Origin: Ryuthela nishihirai
Taxonomy: Eukaryota; Arthropoda; Arachnida; Araneae; Heptathelidae
Length of the DNA stretch: 64,000 nucleotides
Assembly: GCA_038380435.1 (NCBI GenBank)
Contig: JAWZYU010000013.1
Location: 67,040,446 to 67,104,445, forward strand
Direction: 5' to 3'
Both the position numbers and the translations under genes were made by a program. Below the pieces are notes generated by a model, which searched no databases, had not been told where the DNA came from, and saw only the letters and a list, made by a program, of their open reading frames with translations. Positions 11,220 to 22,239 of the stretch are shown here, piece by piece (position 1 is the first letter of the stretch; each line of letters opens with the position of its first letter).

Positions 11220-13960
11220 TGACCTGTTTCTTCAAAGTGATGATTCTCCGTAAGAAATATTAATCTCTTAAAATTATCATCCCTTAATACTGACTAATAT
11301 CCTCAAATTCATGACTAAACACACGTTGAACAGTATTAACAGATTTATGCTCAGTTAACATCGAAACACACTGCGTCTTTTCTTTTAGAGAAAAAATGAC
11401 TAGACGGCCACCCACACACACTGAACGATTGCACGATACTACACAGAGGATTGTGAAAATGTAACGGTATCATGTCGTGTCCTCTTGGTGACTGCCTGTG
11501 AAACTGAATGATAGAATGTACAAGTACAACAATCAATGTGATGCTTTTGTGTATTGGGGACAGAGCTTCTGGAACCCTCACCATTAATTGTCGGATTCAG
11601 CATAATTAACCTCTGAGGTGTCAATACGAAAGAAACACAGTACCATGATTTTATGGTCAGATTCAATAAAGCTGCAAAAGAAAATGTCTTTGAACTGCGA
11701 TGTATCTTGGATTTGATGCTGAAATATCCGGGAATAGCAATTTCATCTCTGCTTGTCTTGCGTTTTCTCATCAGATACGAATATAAAGAATTATTTTCCT
11801 TTAAAATTTAGTTCTTATGAAAATGGGTATAAACTGAAGGTCTTATTTATGTTTTTTACTTCTGAAAACGAAATTTGTTTTCTTACATTTCTCTACAATT
11901 TTCTTAATTATAAAACTTTCTGTGCACTCTTGACTTTTCTTCTGAAAAAGTTTTCCGTGTACAACTAAGAATTAAAAAAAAAACTGATTGGAAACAATTT
12001 CTAAAAAATATTTCTAGGATGCCAAAAAGTCTTTGCAGTTACATTGAAGTACCCCACAAAAATTCAGAACAGAAAAGCAAAAAGGACCGGAAGAAAGAAA
12101 ATTATAAGAGAAAACTGCATTTCTCCTATAGAATAGTAAAATGTTCCATTGATGATGCCCAAGTATGAGAGAAATAAATTGCTTGCTTGGCTTGCAGATC
12201 AGCATTACTTCCTCCGGGGAGATTTTGCAAGATATGTATCTTTGCAGTTAGGGTGAAATGAGCCCAAGGAATGATGATTGCGACCACAGAGTCATCAATT
12301 CTCTCCTCTGCCTGAGTCTCAGAGTGTAATAAAATTCTTTTTGATGGGCGTCGCTACCAGTCATTGTGTCTGCTCCGAGGCCGAAATCAGCTCGCCAGAT
12401 GATGGGAGGAAGATCTTTTAATTAAGTTTGTAAATTAGCTTGCCATATTAACATCGAAAAAAAAAACGCCATTTCTGCTTTTAGAGAAATCCCACTCCCT
12501 GAAGAAGATCTATTTGCCCTTACTATTTTTGGAAAAGACTCCCAGATATTACAAACTGGAGCAAGATCAGATATGTGTGAAAAGTTTTTAATTTCCAACT
12601 AATCTGAAGCCAAAAGAGCAATTTAAAACTTCTAAAAATAACGACGGAACCACTACCGCTAATGAGTTTCGTAATTTGTAATGTAGAGAGTGTTAATTAA
12701 TTAAGAAAAGTTCCATTTCTTTAGTGGAAAGCTAATTACACTGTCATTTGAAATGCCTTTTTGTGAAACTTAGTATGCATTATTAACACTCGCTTGTTGT
12801 TTCGTGTACATTCAGCAACCGAGAGGTGTTGATTTTCATTCTCACATCCCCAAGATAAACCTTTTCCTTAAGAAAAGAAACGGAGCGTGTTTTGGAACCC
12901 AATTGCATGAAAATGGTCCAATGAATCTTCAGAGTAAAAAACCTGCCGCAGAATGAAATGTCATTAAACAACGAGGAGCTGTAATAAAATAGAATTATTT
13001 CTTACTTAGAGCAAAACAAGTCCTGTTTGTGTTGGATAAGAGATAGCAAATTGTCTTCAGGTCCTATAATAATATTGAAACATAAAAAGAGCATCCAAAA
13101 CAACAAAATTGAGCAAGAACAAATTGTTAACCTTGTTATTTGAAACTCACAAAGGAAAAAAATGAAAGACAAAATTACATAAAGAAAAATAACAGCACAT
13201 TTCTTGTTGTTGTCTAAAAACAAAATGGCCAATCAATAAAGAATCAGCACTCTTTAAGTAAAGTGGAAAATAATAAGACATAAATAATAGGAAACATCAG
13301 AAATACGCGAAATGGAAGTAACAGCTATCGGAGGGAAACGCTAGAAAAAGTAAGAAAGGAAATTTCTTTGTTATCTTATTAAATTTATGCTGTAAATTAT
13401 GTTGTAGGTTATACGAGAAAAACGATCAAGCTTGGCAAAGATTATGAATTAGTTACATTGAGGAATATTTCTTTTTTTTTCACCCTTAGCAGATAGAATT
13501 TCCTCATCTTCAGAAAAATACCCAAAACATTTGTAATAGAATTTAAAAGCTACGAAAGTCTTTGGGCACCGAATTTGGTGCTCCTAACTCTTACCGTTAA
13601 GGACAAATTCTTCCCCATTTTGAGGGGAGAGGGGGTCTGCATTTAGAGGAAGGAAGAAAAGTGGGAGATAAAATATTACATTGTTCTAAACTATGATGAG
13701 AGAAATGTGTATAGAGAATTTGGTAAATTCCGCTGTTATCGTCTGGGAGAAATGCTTCCCTTTTTCCGTGAGGAGGGATTTTCGGGTGGGGAGAAGAATG
13801 GAGAGAAAAAGTTAAATATAAATTTTGATGAGAAATTACTGTATACAGCCTTGGAGCTCCATTTGTAGAAGTTGCCATAAATATCAAGGATTCCTAAAGT
13901 TTCATTAGACTGATTAAGAACTAGCTATATTTTCACGAAGTGAACAGGAGTGTAGTCCAT
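11220..13960. other. Long stretch without recognised features
   Basis: AT-rich sequence with chance-length frames (longest 110 codons, 11439-11771 minus). No coding relic, hairpin of note or terminal repeat was supported. Confidence 0.45.
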
Positions 13961-13975
13961 CAATGACTAGTATTA

Positions 13976-14182
13976 CTCTTTCTGTAGCTCCGTGTGCAAG
14001 AGAGTAATGCCATGTGAACGTTAAAAGGATACGCTAGATGCCTTGACTGGAGGTTTCCATCTGTCTCTTAAAAGCTCTTCAGTGAGCACCTTTCAAATAA
14101 GTCTGAACTCTTGGGATCCTACCGACCTGGTCATTTAGTCCTTTGTATGCACAAAGGTGCAGTTCAGAGGTAACAGAACCCA
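13976..14182 (+). mobile_element. SINE-B fragment (plus)
   Basis: Decayed body in plus orientation: gctccgtgtgcaagagag, gaacgttaaa, gatgccttgactggaggtt, ccatctgtctc, ctggtcatttagtcc, and the terminal gttcagaggtaacagaaccca. These match the middle and 3' part of SINE-B. The tRNA head is absent. Confidence 0.75.
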
Positions 14183-14707
14183 AATCTAAATAGTACTTTT
14201 GTTGATTAAAGCAAGTAACAAATATAATCCGGAAAATAATAGATTTACTTTGCTATTATGAAATCCTTCAAAGAAACTGAAAGAATAAATAAGCATTAAT
14301 TAATTTGTTTTTTGGGTGAAATTGTATTTTACTTTTCCGAGAAATCAGTATAAATTTAGTTTCAGGAAAAATATGAATACTTAAAATTCCATCCTCAAAT
14401 TGACGTTTAGACGACAGTTTTATAGTATAAATTTTATGTTTAGATAAGGGTATTATATATTTTATGTAAGCCTTATTGGAAAAAGTAAAAACCAATTGGT
14501 AGAAGTGGGATTGTTATGTAGTATAGTGTTTCTAATTTATTTAGTTCTTAAAATTAGCAAATTTTTCAGAAAGAAAAATAAACTTTTCATTTATATTTTA
14601 ATATTCTTTGTTCAACTTGCAAATTCCAAACCCAGAATGCCAAATTCAAGCACTGGTTTTTAGAAAACATACGTAAATTGAACATTCAGAGTAACTTTTG
14701 AAATTTG

Positions 14708-14734
14708 CCAAGTGTAATCAATGATTACACTTGG
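14708..14734. repeat. Perfect 13-bp hairpin
   Basis: ccaagtgtaatca, one base, tgattacacttgg. One of several short perfect inverted duplications in the window. Confidence 0.9.
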
Positions 14735-14799
14735 AATAGTACGGAAAATTCGCATCTGCGATATCCGCGACAATGGATGGAAAATTGCAAGATTCCCGA

Positions 14800-16630
14800 G
14801 TTCAAAATGTGGTAGGAAAAGAGCGAATTTTGCCAAAGTCACAAAATCTGAAATATTTGGATCTTTCAAACTTTCAGTGTTAAAACTAATTATCTTAATC
14901 TTTAGCGCAACATTTCTTAAGCTTCAGTTGACCAGATAATGGTCCGACCCAATTTCCGCTCCCCTGTATGATCTGATATTCCTACCGAACTAGCCCATTT
15001 GCTGCTTATTAAAATGTAATCTATCATATTCTTATGCAACCCATCAGGTGAAACCACATGTAAATATAAATGTTATTTTCGTTCTGCAAGTCGCCTTGTT
15101 TTAACAGGTAAGAAACTTGTATTTACATGTTTTTATTTACATTTTGTATTATTATATTTACATTTTACATTATTATTTTTATTACAATTTTGTTGTTCTG
15201 CAAGTCGCTTTGTTTTAAGAGGTACGAAACTGTATACAAGATATTTTTTCAAGTTGTTTTTTGGTCGTCCGATTTAGCCATTTTTTGTGGAGTAATTGAT
15301 GCTCTACTAGTCTACTATGAAGATATCATTAATTGTACTTGCAACCGCCCACATCACTTGATCTATTCAATAGCATAATTTTTTGCAGTGTTAACAAGTA
15401 ATATTTATGCACAAATTAACATGTATAAACTTTAAGTATAAAATCTATACGCAATTGATGGTGCAGTGGTATAGTGTGGCCTCGCGGTGACGCTACTGCA
15501 GCTAAGGTCCTGGTGTTGGCATGTTTTTTTTTCTCCTGTGTTGTCCTTCTATAAGAAGATTTGTACAAGCTACGGGTATATTCTGGGATTCTCATAAAAA
15601 AATTACGCTATCACAAAACATAATAACGTACGAGCATAGTTCAAACTTCTGTCGAACGATAACATAAAAGGAGCATACATAGTGGGTGTCCGATTACCGT
15701 GATATTTCTTTCGAATGCATTAAAAAAAAAATCTGTCAAATCCCGCCCGATCGTGATTTTTCGAGGGATGCGAAAAATATGTTTCTCCAGTTCAAACGAT
15801 TGAAACTTTGCCATATTAGAGCATCCAAGGCTTGTTTAGGAATTGACTCTTATATTGAGACATATGCATTTATCCTGAATGAGATGACGAAACAGAAACT
15901 TGCGAAAACATTCCTTCTTTAAGAAGAATGTGAAGAATCTGTCTCTTCCATATTAGGCATCCACAATTGTTTTACACTTCATCGAGTAAATACACTGTGA
16001 TTCCATTGATGGAGATGTGTTTTTCTTAAACAGAATGGCAAATAAAATATTTTTTACACTTAATCTTAATCACTTTAATTTTCAAATTTTTCAATTCAAA
16101 TGCAATGGATAGTTGTATCAAAAAGTTTTTTTTATATATTTTTGAGCAGATATTAAAAAAAGCAGACTATTTTTAATTTGTCTTACCGACACATCGTTTG
16201 GTCCCACTTAATCACAGTAAGCTGATATCCATTCCATTGAGTTTGTATTATGCTATCACAGTGCGTCATATAAGGTGATTGATTGCTAAAATTGATTTTT
16301 TTTTCAAAAATTCTATGAATTAATCTTAACAAAAAATTAATTAATTTTAATTTTTTATTCCAGTTTCCTCAACCTTCAGATTCATTATTTAAATTTGTGA
16401 AGGTCTTGCCCAATCGTCACCGTTAAATTCCTTTCCATGGTTTTCTCAGAAATGTTAGAATTTTCAATTGAGCAGATCATAAAATTTTTTACAAAATATA
16501 TTTAGAAAACGAAAGCACAAAACATGAATATATAAATATCTCACAATAGATTTGAGTAAGAGTTAAAATAAGGAATGAAAATCACAAATTCTTTTTCCCA
16601 TTGTTCTTTCTCTGGTGGTAGTTAAGATCG
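14800..16630. other. Mostly unassigned AT-rich stretch
   Basis: Contains an open frame 15686-15922 (plus, 78 codons) of no recognised family. A tRNA-like but unconvincing segment near 15463-15525 begins ggtgcagtggtatagtgtgg. Nothing else can be supported. Confidence 0.4.
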
Positions 16631-16639
16631 AAACTAGAC

Positions 16640-16889
16640 AACTGCAGCAGATGTTGAGCGTGCATTTTCCGAGAACACTTAACGACTTCCAGAGAGACGG
16701 CTTTGGTTGGTGTTTCAAACATGGTTAGTTTTTTAAACTCATTATTTCAACTAAATTATTAAATTGTAATAGGGAAATTCAAATTCGGAGAATCTTTCGC
16801 AAAAAAAGTCTGCTTTTATAGAAATCGTTAATTGTACTGCTACTGAAAAATGTCTTACCGGTACGGCGTACCAGCCTATTTTCACCACT
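16640..16889 (+). pseudogene. hAT transposon 3' end relic
   Basis: Translation near 16646 gives AADVERAFSENT followed, after a stop, by RLPERR. This resembles the C-terminal dimerisation segment of hAT transposases, where a (S)AxxERxFS motif carries the catalytic Glu. About 190 bp downstream, the sequence ending ttcaccactg at 16889 reads on the opposite strand as cagtggtgaaaataggctgg, a plausible hAT terminus, and is followed by tagatact. The 5' part and the other terminus could not be located, so the target duplication is unverified. Confidence 0.5.
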
Positions 16890-17610
16890 GTAGATACTAT
16901 AGATGACAATAGGTACATTGTATGTCGTTTGGTATTTAGAGAGTTCAGTAAATTGGAATATTTCAAAGGAGCAAATCCAGTTTAAATAACTGATGTGAAA
17001 CGCTAACTTAGATATGTTAAAATGAATGCAATAACTATTATACTAGACGTTAGTAAGTTGCATATGAAAATTTTAAGTAGATCACATATTTTTTTTTATT
17101 TTCATCAATTATAATTTTTTTGGCAGAATGAGACAAGATTTTCCTATAAAAAACTGAATAGATCCACTTAAGGAGGCAACATAATACTAATACAGTACAG
17201 ATAATGATCACTACAAGAGCATGACAATCTAACTAATATGAAACATCACAAGTACGCAGTATATATAATATACATCACAATTCTTCAGATTTAGAACATC
17301 ATTAAAAGGATGAGTAATTATTTTATATAGTGAAAATAATGAGTGTTACTAATTGATGATTGGTCAAATTGGGCACTAATGTGTAAAAGATAATTTTGTA
17401 AAGTGGAACCATACACCAATTCCCTGTGATGATGAAACAGAACCGGCCAGACCTAGTACCTAAAGTCCGACCCCGCCTTCCCGTGATGCAGGTCGTTAGT
17501 ACCTTTCAAACGGGCCCTGTGGAAGGGAGCGAAAGGGAAGGGTTGCCAGATCAGGGTCGCCTACTGATTTGAACTACTGTGGCAAATTTCTTTTTTTTTT
17601 TTTCTAAGTT

Positions 17611-17795
17611 GCTGAAAAGTGGTCAACTACACAGAATCCTGGTTGTGGAATACTTTCACAACCAGGACCCTGTGTAGTTGACCACTCTTCAGCAGGTTCT
17701 TTAAGCATCTACCTGATGCTTAAAGAGCATCAGGGAGAGGCTGTTCCATTAAGGTTGTGCACATGGTGCTGACCATGTGCACAATCCGAATGGAA
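17611..17795. repeat. Three consecutive stem-loops
   Basis: Stem 1 spans 17611-17693, with arms of ~37 bp around a ~9-base loop (gctgaaaagtggtcaactac... paired with ...gttgaccactcttcagc). Stem 2 spans 17699-17725 (ctttaagcatc / gatgcttaaag, 5-base loop). Stem 3 spans 17744-17795, with 24-bp arms and two mismatches (gttgtgcacatggt / accatgtgcacaat, 4-base loop). The adjoining upstream 17440-17560 is unusually GC-rich. Confidence 0.9.
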
Positions 17796-17829
17796 TAATT
17801 ATTTTGTTTGTGTGTTTACAAACCCACGT

Positions 17830-18260
17830 GAACAGATTTACAGGACACGTTTCATTAGCTGGTGGATAATCGTTATCAGAGGACATCGCATGTACCTGAA
17901 CCCTTGCTTCTACGGGTATCATGAAACCTACACGGGAGGAAGTCCTATCAATGTCTACAGCACTTAGTAGTGGGAGGAAACACGTCCCATGACTGCGCTT
18001 AGAATGCTGTTTGATATTTTCGGCACTTCCTCTCTAATAAACATAATTTCTAAAAACATCCCACTAACCATTTTTTTCTTCACAGATCGTTCGAATGTCA
18101 AGGTACTACTCAGAAATTATTTTCTTAATGTCCTACCACAAGTCTTCCACAGTGATAGCCTAATATTCTCGACATGCAAGAGACCAGTTGAACAGGTAAT
18201 GGTCAGATTCTTAAAAATAATCTGAAATTTCCCTTTTCAGGGAGGGAAGAGAAGATGCAT
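17830..18260. other. Unassigned stretch between hairpins and LINE relic
   Basis: Contains a 78-codon open frame (17989-18225, plus) without a recognisable motif. It could be 5' sequence of the LINE relic that follows, but nothing shows it. Confidence 0.35.
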
Positions 18261-18267
18261 CTCCCAA

Positions 18268-19925
18268 GTGTAGGTTTGCTTCTTAGCAGACACGCAAGTG
18301 ATGCTCCTCTATGATATGAGAAAATGAATGAAAGGTTTCTTACAGCTAAATTAAAAATAAGTATTAAAGACTTGAATGTTATCTGTTGTTATGCCCCCAC
18401 TGAGGATGCCAATGAGGATAAGGATAGATTTTACGGACAATTTCAGGATATTTTGAATTCTTTGAAGAAAGAAGATATTACCATTGTTCTAGGCGACTTC
18501 AGTGCTAAATATGGTACTGACTTTGATCTTTGGGGAGGGGTAATAGGTCCTTTTGGTACTGACAGCTGCAATGGCAATGGGCAATGTCTTATTCACGTAA
18601 GTAAACTAAATGTTTTGGGAATAACTAACACTTATTTCAAACACCGCGATTTCTATATACGCACACATGGGTTCCACCAGACGGGCTGCAAATTAATATG
18701 ATGGCATATATATTAGTTAACAGCAAATGGGCTACTTCTGTTAGGAATGCCAAGACATATAGGGAAACTGGAACTGTATCTGACCATTACCTTTTAAATA
18801 CTGCCTGGTAACTTAAACTTAACAAGTGTTGTGCTTAGAATAAAAAGTTATTTTAACACTGAAGCTCTGAAAGACGCAGTTATAGCCAAAGTTTCCATTA
18901 TAGTCTACTTATCAATTATGATAATCGTGGCTTACTACTGAAGTTGAGGAAGAATGGGACCGTTTCAAACAATCTTGTCTTGAAATTAATAATACTCTTA
19001 GGATAAAAAGGATCAGATGAGGCAGATTGTTTGTCTGATAAGGCACTGGAGCTTATTTTTGAAAGAAAGAGCTGTTGAAATATTCTTAATCAACACCTTA
19101 CTAGTCCAAAGAGAAAGCTTTAAAATAAGTTTAACGAACGGGTAAAGGATCAGCTAACAGCTGATCAGAATCTTTGGCTTGATAGCTTGGATGATAAAGC
19201 AGAAGTAGCTAGATAACGTAGAAGCAGAGAGCTGTATCAGATAATTAATTTTTTGTGTGATACGAAATGAGCAGGTATAACCGGTTATTGAAAGTGAGGA
19301 ATCGATCATGGATAGATAGGCTGAGCATTTCAGTGATGTTCTAAACAATGTCGTTAGTTCTACTTCCTATTTTTTTAAAAAAATCTCAGTTCTTGGGATA
19401 ATTATAGGGGAATCAGCCTATTTTCTGTTCCAGATAAAGTTCGTTGTATGATTGTGCCTAATGGAATTAAGAACCTGGTTGACAGATAATTGCATCATTG
19501 CCATTAATGCATAATGGAATAATTAGTGCATAATGGAATTAAGAATCTGGTTGACAGACAATTGCATCATTAGCAGTGTGGGTTCAGAAGTGGTAGGGAT
19601 TGTGTAAATCAGATAGTTTCACTCAGGCAGATTCTTGAGAAATGTTTAGAGTTTCAGAAACCTTTGGTTGCTTGCTTTGTTGATTTCAAAAAGGCTTTCG
19701 ACTCTGTTGATCGTCATGATTTGTGGTTGTTTGTGAGATCTTATGGCATACGAGACAAATTAGTTAACATAATGAAAACTCTCCATAATAAAACTGAGTC
19801 TTGTGTGAGAGCTGGTAGCGCTTGTAGCAATTGGTTTAGCATTGCTTCTGGTGTTCGACAAGGATGCATTTTTTCTCCTTTTCTCTGTAGTTTAGTTATA
19901 TATTATGTTATGGATGACGTTAGTT
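18268..19925 (+). pseudogene. LINE relic 1: endonuclease and reverse transcriptase
   Basis: The 5' part (18268-18701) reads VGLLLSRHASDA, then a 125-codon frame with VICCYAPTEDANEDKDRFY and IVLGDFSAKYG. These are the motifs of the APE-type endonuclease of non-LTR retrotransposons, with the D of GDF in the active site. A decayed linker (18700-19560) contains stops. The RT part (about 19577-19925) has CGFRSGRDCVNQIVSLRQI, ACFVDFKKAFDSVDR (RT motif A with catalytic D) and SGVRQGCIFSPFLC. It stops before the YxDD motif, where the sequence switches to a Gypsy fragment. The RTE-like clade call is tentative. Confidence 0.8.
19459..19576 (+). repeat. Imperfect ~44-bp direct duplication within LINE relic 1
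   Basis: taatggaattaagaacctgg (19459 on) and taatggaattaagaatctgg (about 19532 on) both continue with ttgacaga-aattgcatcatt. A local tandem duplication ~73 bp apart. Confidence 0.85.
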
Positions 19926-19935
19926 GATTATGTTA

Positions 19936-20279
19936 GAAGGAATCCATCACTCCGTCAGACATAATATCAACTTAGCAAGCAAGAGAACCAAAACGAGATA
20001 CGACAGTAAAACAAATGGAACTGTTTTCAATCAAGGAGATCTTGTTTGACTGTGCAATCCACATAGAAAGAAGAGATTTTCACCAAAACTTCAGAAACCT
20101 TGGGAAGGTCCATATACAGTAGTTAACAGGATTAATGGCATGGTGTATCGCATTCGTCAATGTCCAACTATAAAGTGCAAGTGGTTCATGTGGATCGTTT
20201 GGTCCCGTTTCATCGAAGAACTGAAGAAGCATCGGAATACAGAATTGTTCGGGACGAACAAAACTTAAGGAGGAGGCAG
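19936..20279 (+). pseudogene. Truncated Gypsy pol C-terminus
   Basis: Translation follows the end of the intact pol at 50605-54351: a KTRYDSKTNG motif, FNQGDLV, HRKK, SPKLQKPWEGPY, VNRIN and VVHVDRL, ending at RIVRDEQ. It carries a stop after GDLV and a frameshift near KCK-VVHVDRL. The rest of pol, gag and the 5' LTR are missing. It abuts the LINE relic directly, indicating truncation or recombination at about 19930. Confidence 0.85.
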
Positions 20280-20815
20280 TGTTACCACAAATGAACGTGC
20301 TACAGTGATTTCATGAAAAACGTCACATGAACACTCGCCTATGCTTCTGCGTGAGATTTATGCAACAAACGAATTGGAACATAGACCCGATCTGAAATTT
20401 AAGAAAGATAGAATTGTAATGTTGGAGTTGTCGATTTGTCAAAACAGGTTCAGCACTAGTGGGACTGAAATAACACAAGCAAAAAGGGGGAGGCAAAGTT
20501 AAACAAGAAAGCTGTGAAGGAGACTAAAAGTAAGACAAAGTTGTCGAAGGTAAACAAATAATCGTTTAGTCATTTTATCTCTAAAGTTATGAAGGACATT
20601 GTCTAATAAAAAATAAGAGGTTAACGTTCATCAATTAAGTAGACAGAGCTAGCTTTAACTGTTCTGTAAGAAAAGATTATTACTTTATATACGTTAATAT
20701 TTAATTTGTTTTTAAGTAATTTATCCATGCTTTTGTAATAATTGCATTGTTTTGTAATTTGTATTGTAAAAATACTTACTTATACCCACGCTCACTACTC
20801 ATTCATTATAAATCT
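20280..20815 (+). mobile_element. Degenerate Gypsy 3' LTR
   Basis: Begins tgttaccacaaatgaacgtg directly after the pol relic and its purine-rich tract (taaggaggaggcag). It shares blocks with the solo LTR at 47955-48509: gaacactcgc..., gtgagattta...aacaaacgaatt, and a 3' portion with ttatccatgcttttgtaataattgcattg...tttgtattg. Its exact 3' end is unclear. Confidence 0.65.
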
Positions 20816-20864
20816 ATAAAAATATCATTAATTTATCAATGGAAACAGGAACCTTTATGGATCA

Positions 20865-21245
20865 TTTGAAATTTTCTATAATTAAACCAATTTATAAGGG
20901 GAAACAGAGATTATTATAGTAATTATCAACCTAATGCAATTTTGCCAATTTTCTCTAAAATCATTGAAAACATAATTAAAATAAGAGTGGTTAGTTATTT
21001 GGATAGCATTGAGTTTTTTGCAAAAAATCAGTTTGGTTTCCTGGAAAATTGCTGTATGTATCCTGCACTAATAAAATTTAATGGATTGATTATAAGAGCA
21101 TTAATAATAATGAAAAGATTATTGGGGTTTTTTCAAAATGAGAAAAGCATTTAACTCTATTAATCATAAAATACTTTTACATAAGATGAAATTTTATGGT
21201 TTCCGTGGTGTTGTCTATTAATGGTTTAAAGTTTCATTGAGGATA
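20865..21245 (+). pseudogene. LINE relic 2: reverse transcriptase (Jockey/CR1-like)
   Basis: Frames read IKPIYKGKQRDYYSNYQPNA, then ILPIFSKIIENIIKIRVVSYL, NQFGFLEN, and after a frameshift KAFNSINHKILLHKMKFYG. These are the RT motifs PIFKKGD..NYRPISLL, KIFEK, QFGF and the motif-A region (KAFDxxxHxxLL) of CR1/Jockey-type LINEs. Upstream endonuclease and downstream YxDD are absent. It differs in sequence and clade from LINE relic 1. Confidence 0.72.
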
Positions 21246-21263
21246 GCAAGCAAATTGCGATTA

Positions 21264-21478
21264 CATCTATCCCTCGATTTACACGGTACTCAGTTCACAC
21301 AATTTTGGCTTTGCACGGTCAAAAAATGCAACCAGTTTCGATTTGCACGGTACTGACTGAGATTTCCTTTCTATGTACGTCTCAGTCAGTACCGTGTAAA
21401 TCGAAACTGGTTGCATTTTTTGACCGTGCAAAGCCAAAATTGTGTGAACTGAGTACCGTGTAAATCCGTGGATAGGTG
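21264..21478. mobile_element. 215-bp palindromic MITE with TA flanks
   Basis: Two ~97-bp arms (21264-21361 and 21380-21478) are near-perfect inverse complements around an ~18-base loop. The outer ends read ca[t/c]ctatcc. Direct TA dinucleotides at 21262-21263 and 21479-21480 fit a Tc1/mariner/pogo-type target duplication. The repeated cgatttacacggtact motif resembles the tttacacgg motif in the Tigger ends at 59863, so a pogo/Tigger-mobilised MITE is a reasonable guess. Confidence 0.75.
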
Positions 21479-21642
21479 TATTAACAATTTTAAAAGTAAA
21501 TCGTTATTGACTCTGTGCCAATGATCTGTCAGAATAATATGACCACCCAGGGACTCACAGTACACCCGCACAGGCGCATCACAGAGTGCACACGACAAGG
21601 TCGACCACACGGAGATATAAGTGGCCGGCCAGGACAAATGAG

Positions 21643-21693
21643 CCATAGTGTTTAACGTGAGCAAAATGGGCAGAGGTATTTTCTCTGAAAACG
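21643..21693 (+). repeat. ~49-bp direct repeat, copy 1
   Basis: catagtg(t)ttaacgtgagc through tattttctctgaaaacg recurs at about 22079-22129. The preceding 21520-21640 carries a tcagaataatatgaccacc motif, also found in the 79-bp MITE at 48620, so this is probably the 5' part of a decayed DNA transposon. Confidence 0.75.
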
Positions 21694-22078
21694 AGCATTT
21701 TATATTCGCCACAGTCGATAAATAGCCACAGTCGATATGTTATGCTTCTAGATTTTTTTTTCTTCAGGTTGAACAGGAACGTTGTTATGTTATTCGCATG
21801 TTTACATTATACTTGCATGAACTCCGTTCCAATGAATTCCTTTTTTGAAAGTTGTTATCGACCGCTCAGCTACAAAAGTAGGTCTCGGAAAGATATCGCT
21901 GTTATTAATATATATATATTGCTGATGGAATGTGCATATCTCTAAACTGTATGAAAGCCGTAGATTACTTCGTATCTAAATATAAAGAGGAAAATACTAA
22001 TTTCGTAAAGAAATTTTTTTTTATTTCTAAATCTCGATAGGTGAATTCATTATAACATTCGACATAATTGTTCATGGT

Positions 22079-22129
22079 ATATAGTGTTAACGTGAGCAAA
22101 ATGGGCAGAGGTATTTTCTCTGAAAACGT
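22079..22129 (+). repeat. ~49-bp direct repeat, copy 2
   Basis: Matches 21643-21693 apart from a T-run length difference. It is followed by a shorter partial repeat (gcagaggtattttctcaac). Confidence 0.75.
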
Positions 22130-22239
22130 GAAAGCGCAGAGGTATTTTCTCAACAAATTTAATAAATATAAAAGCAAACGACAATAGTTAATGTACAGCA
22201 ATATCCAAAATATAATAAAATAAATTAATAATTCCAACA

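Noticed and set aside
15463..15600. SINE or hAT end beginning gcagtggtatagtgtggcc
   Set aside because: B box is weak, no second terminus pairs with it, and no target duplication was found.
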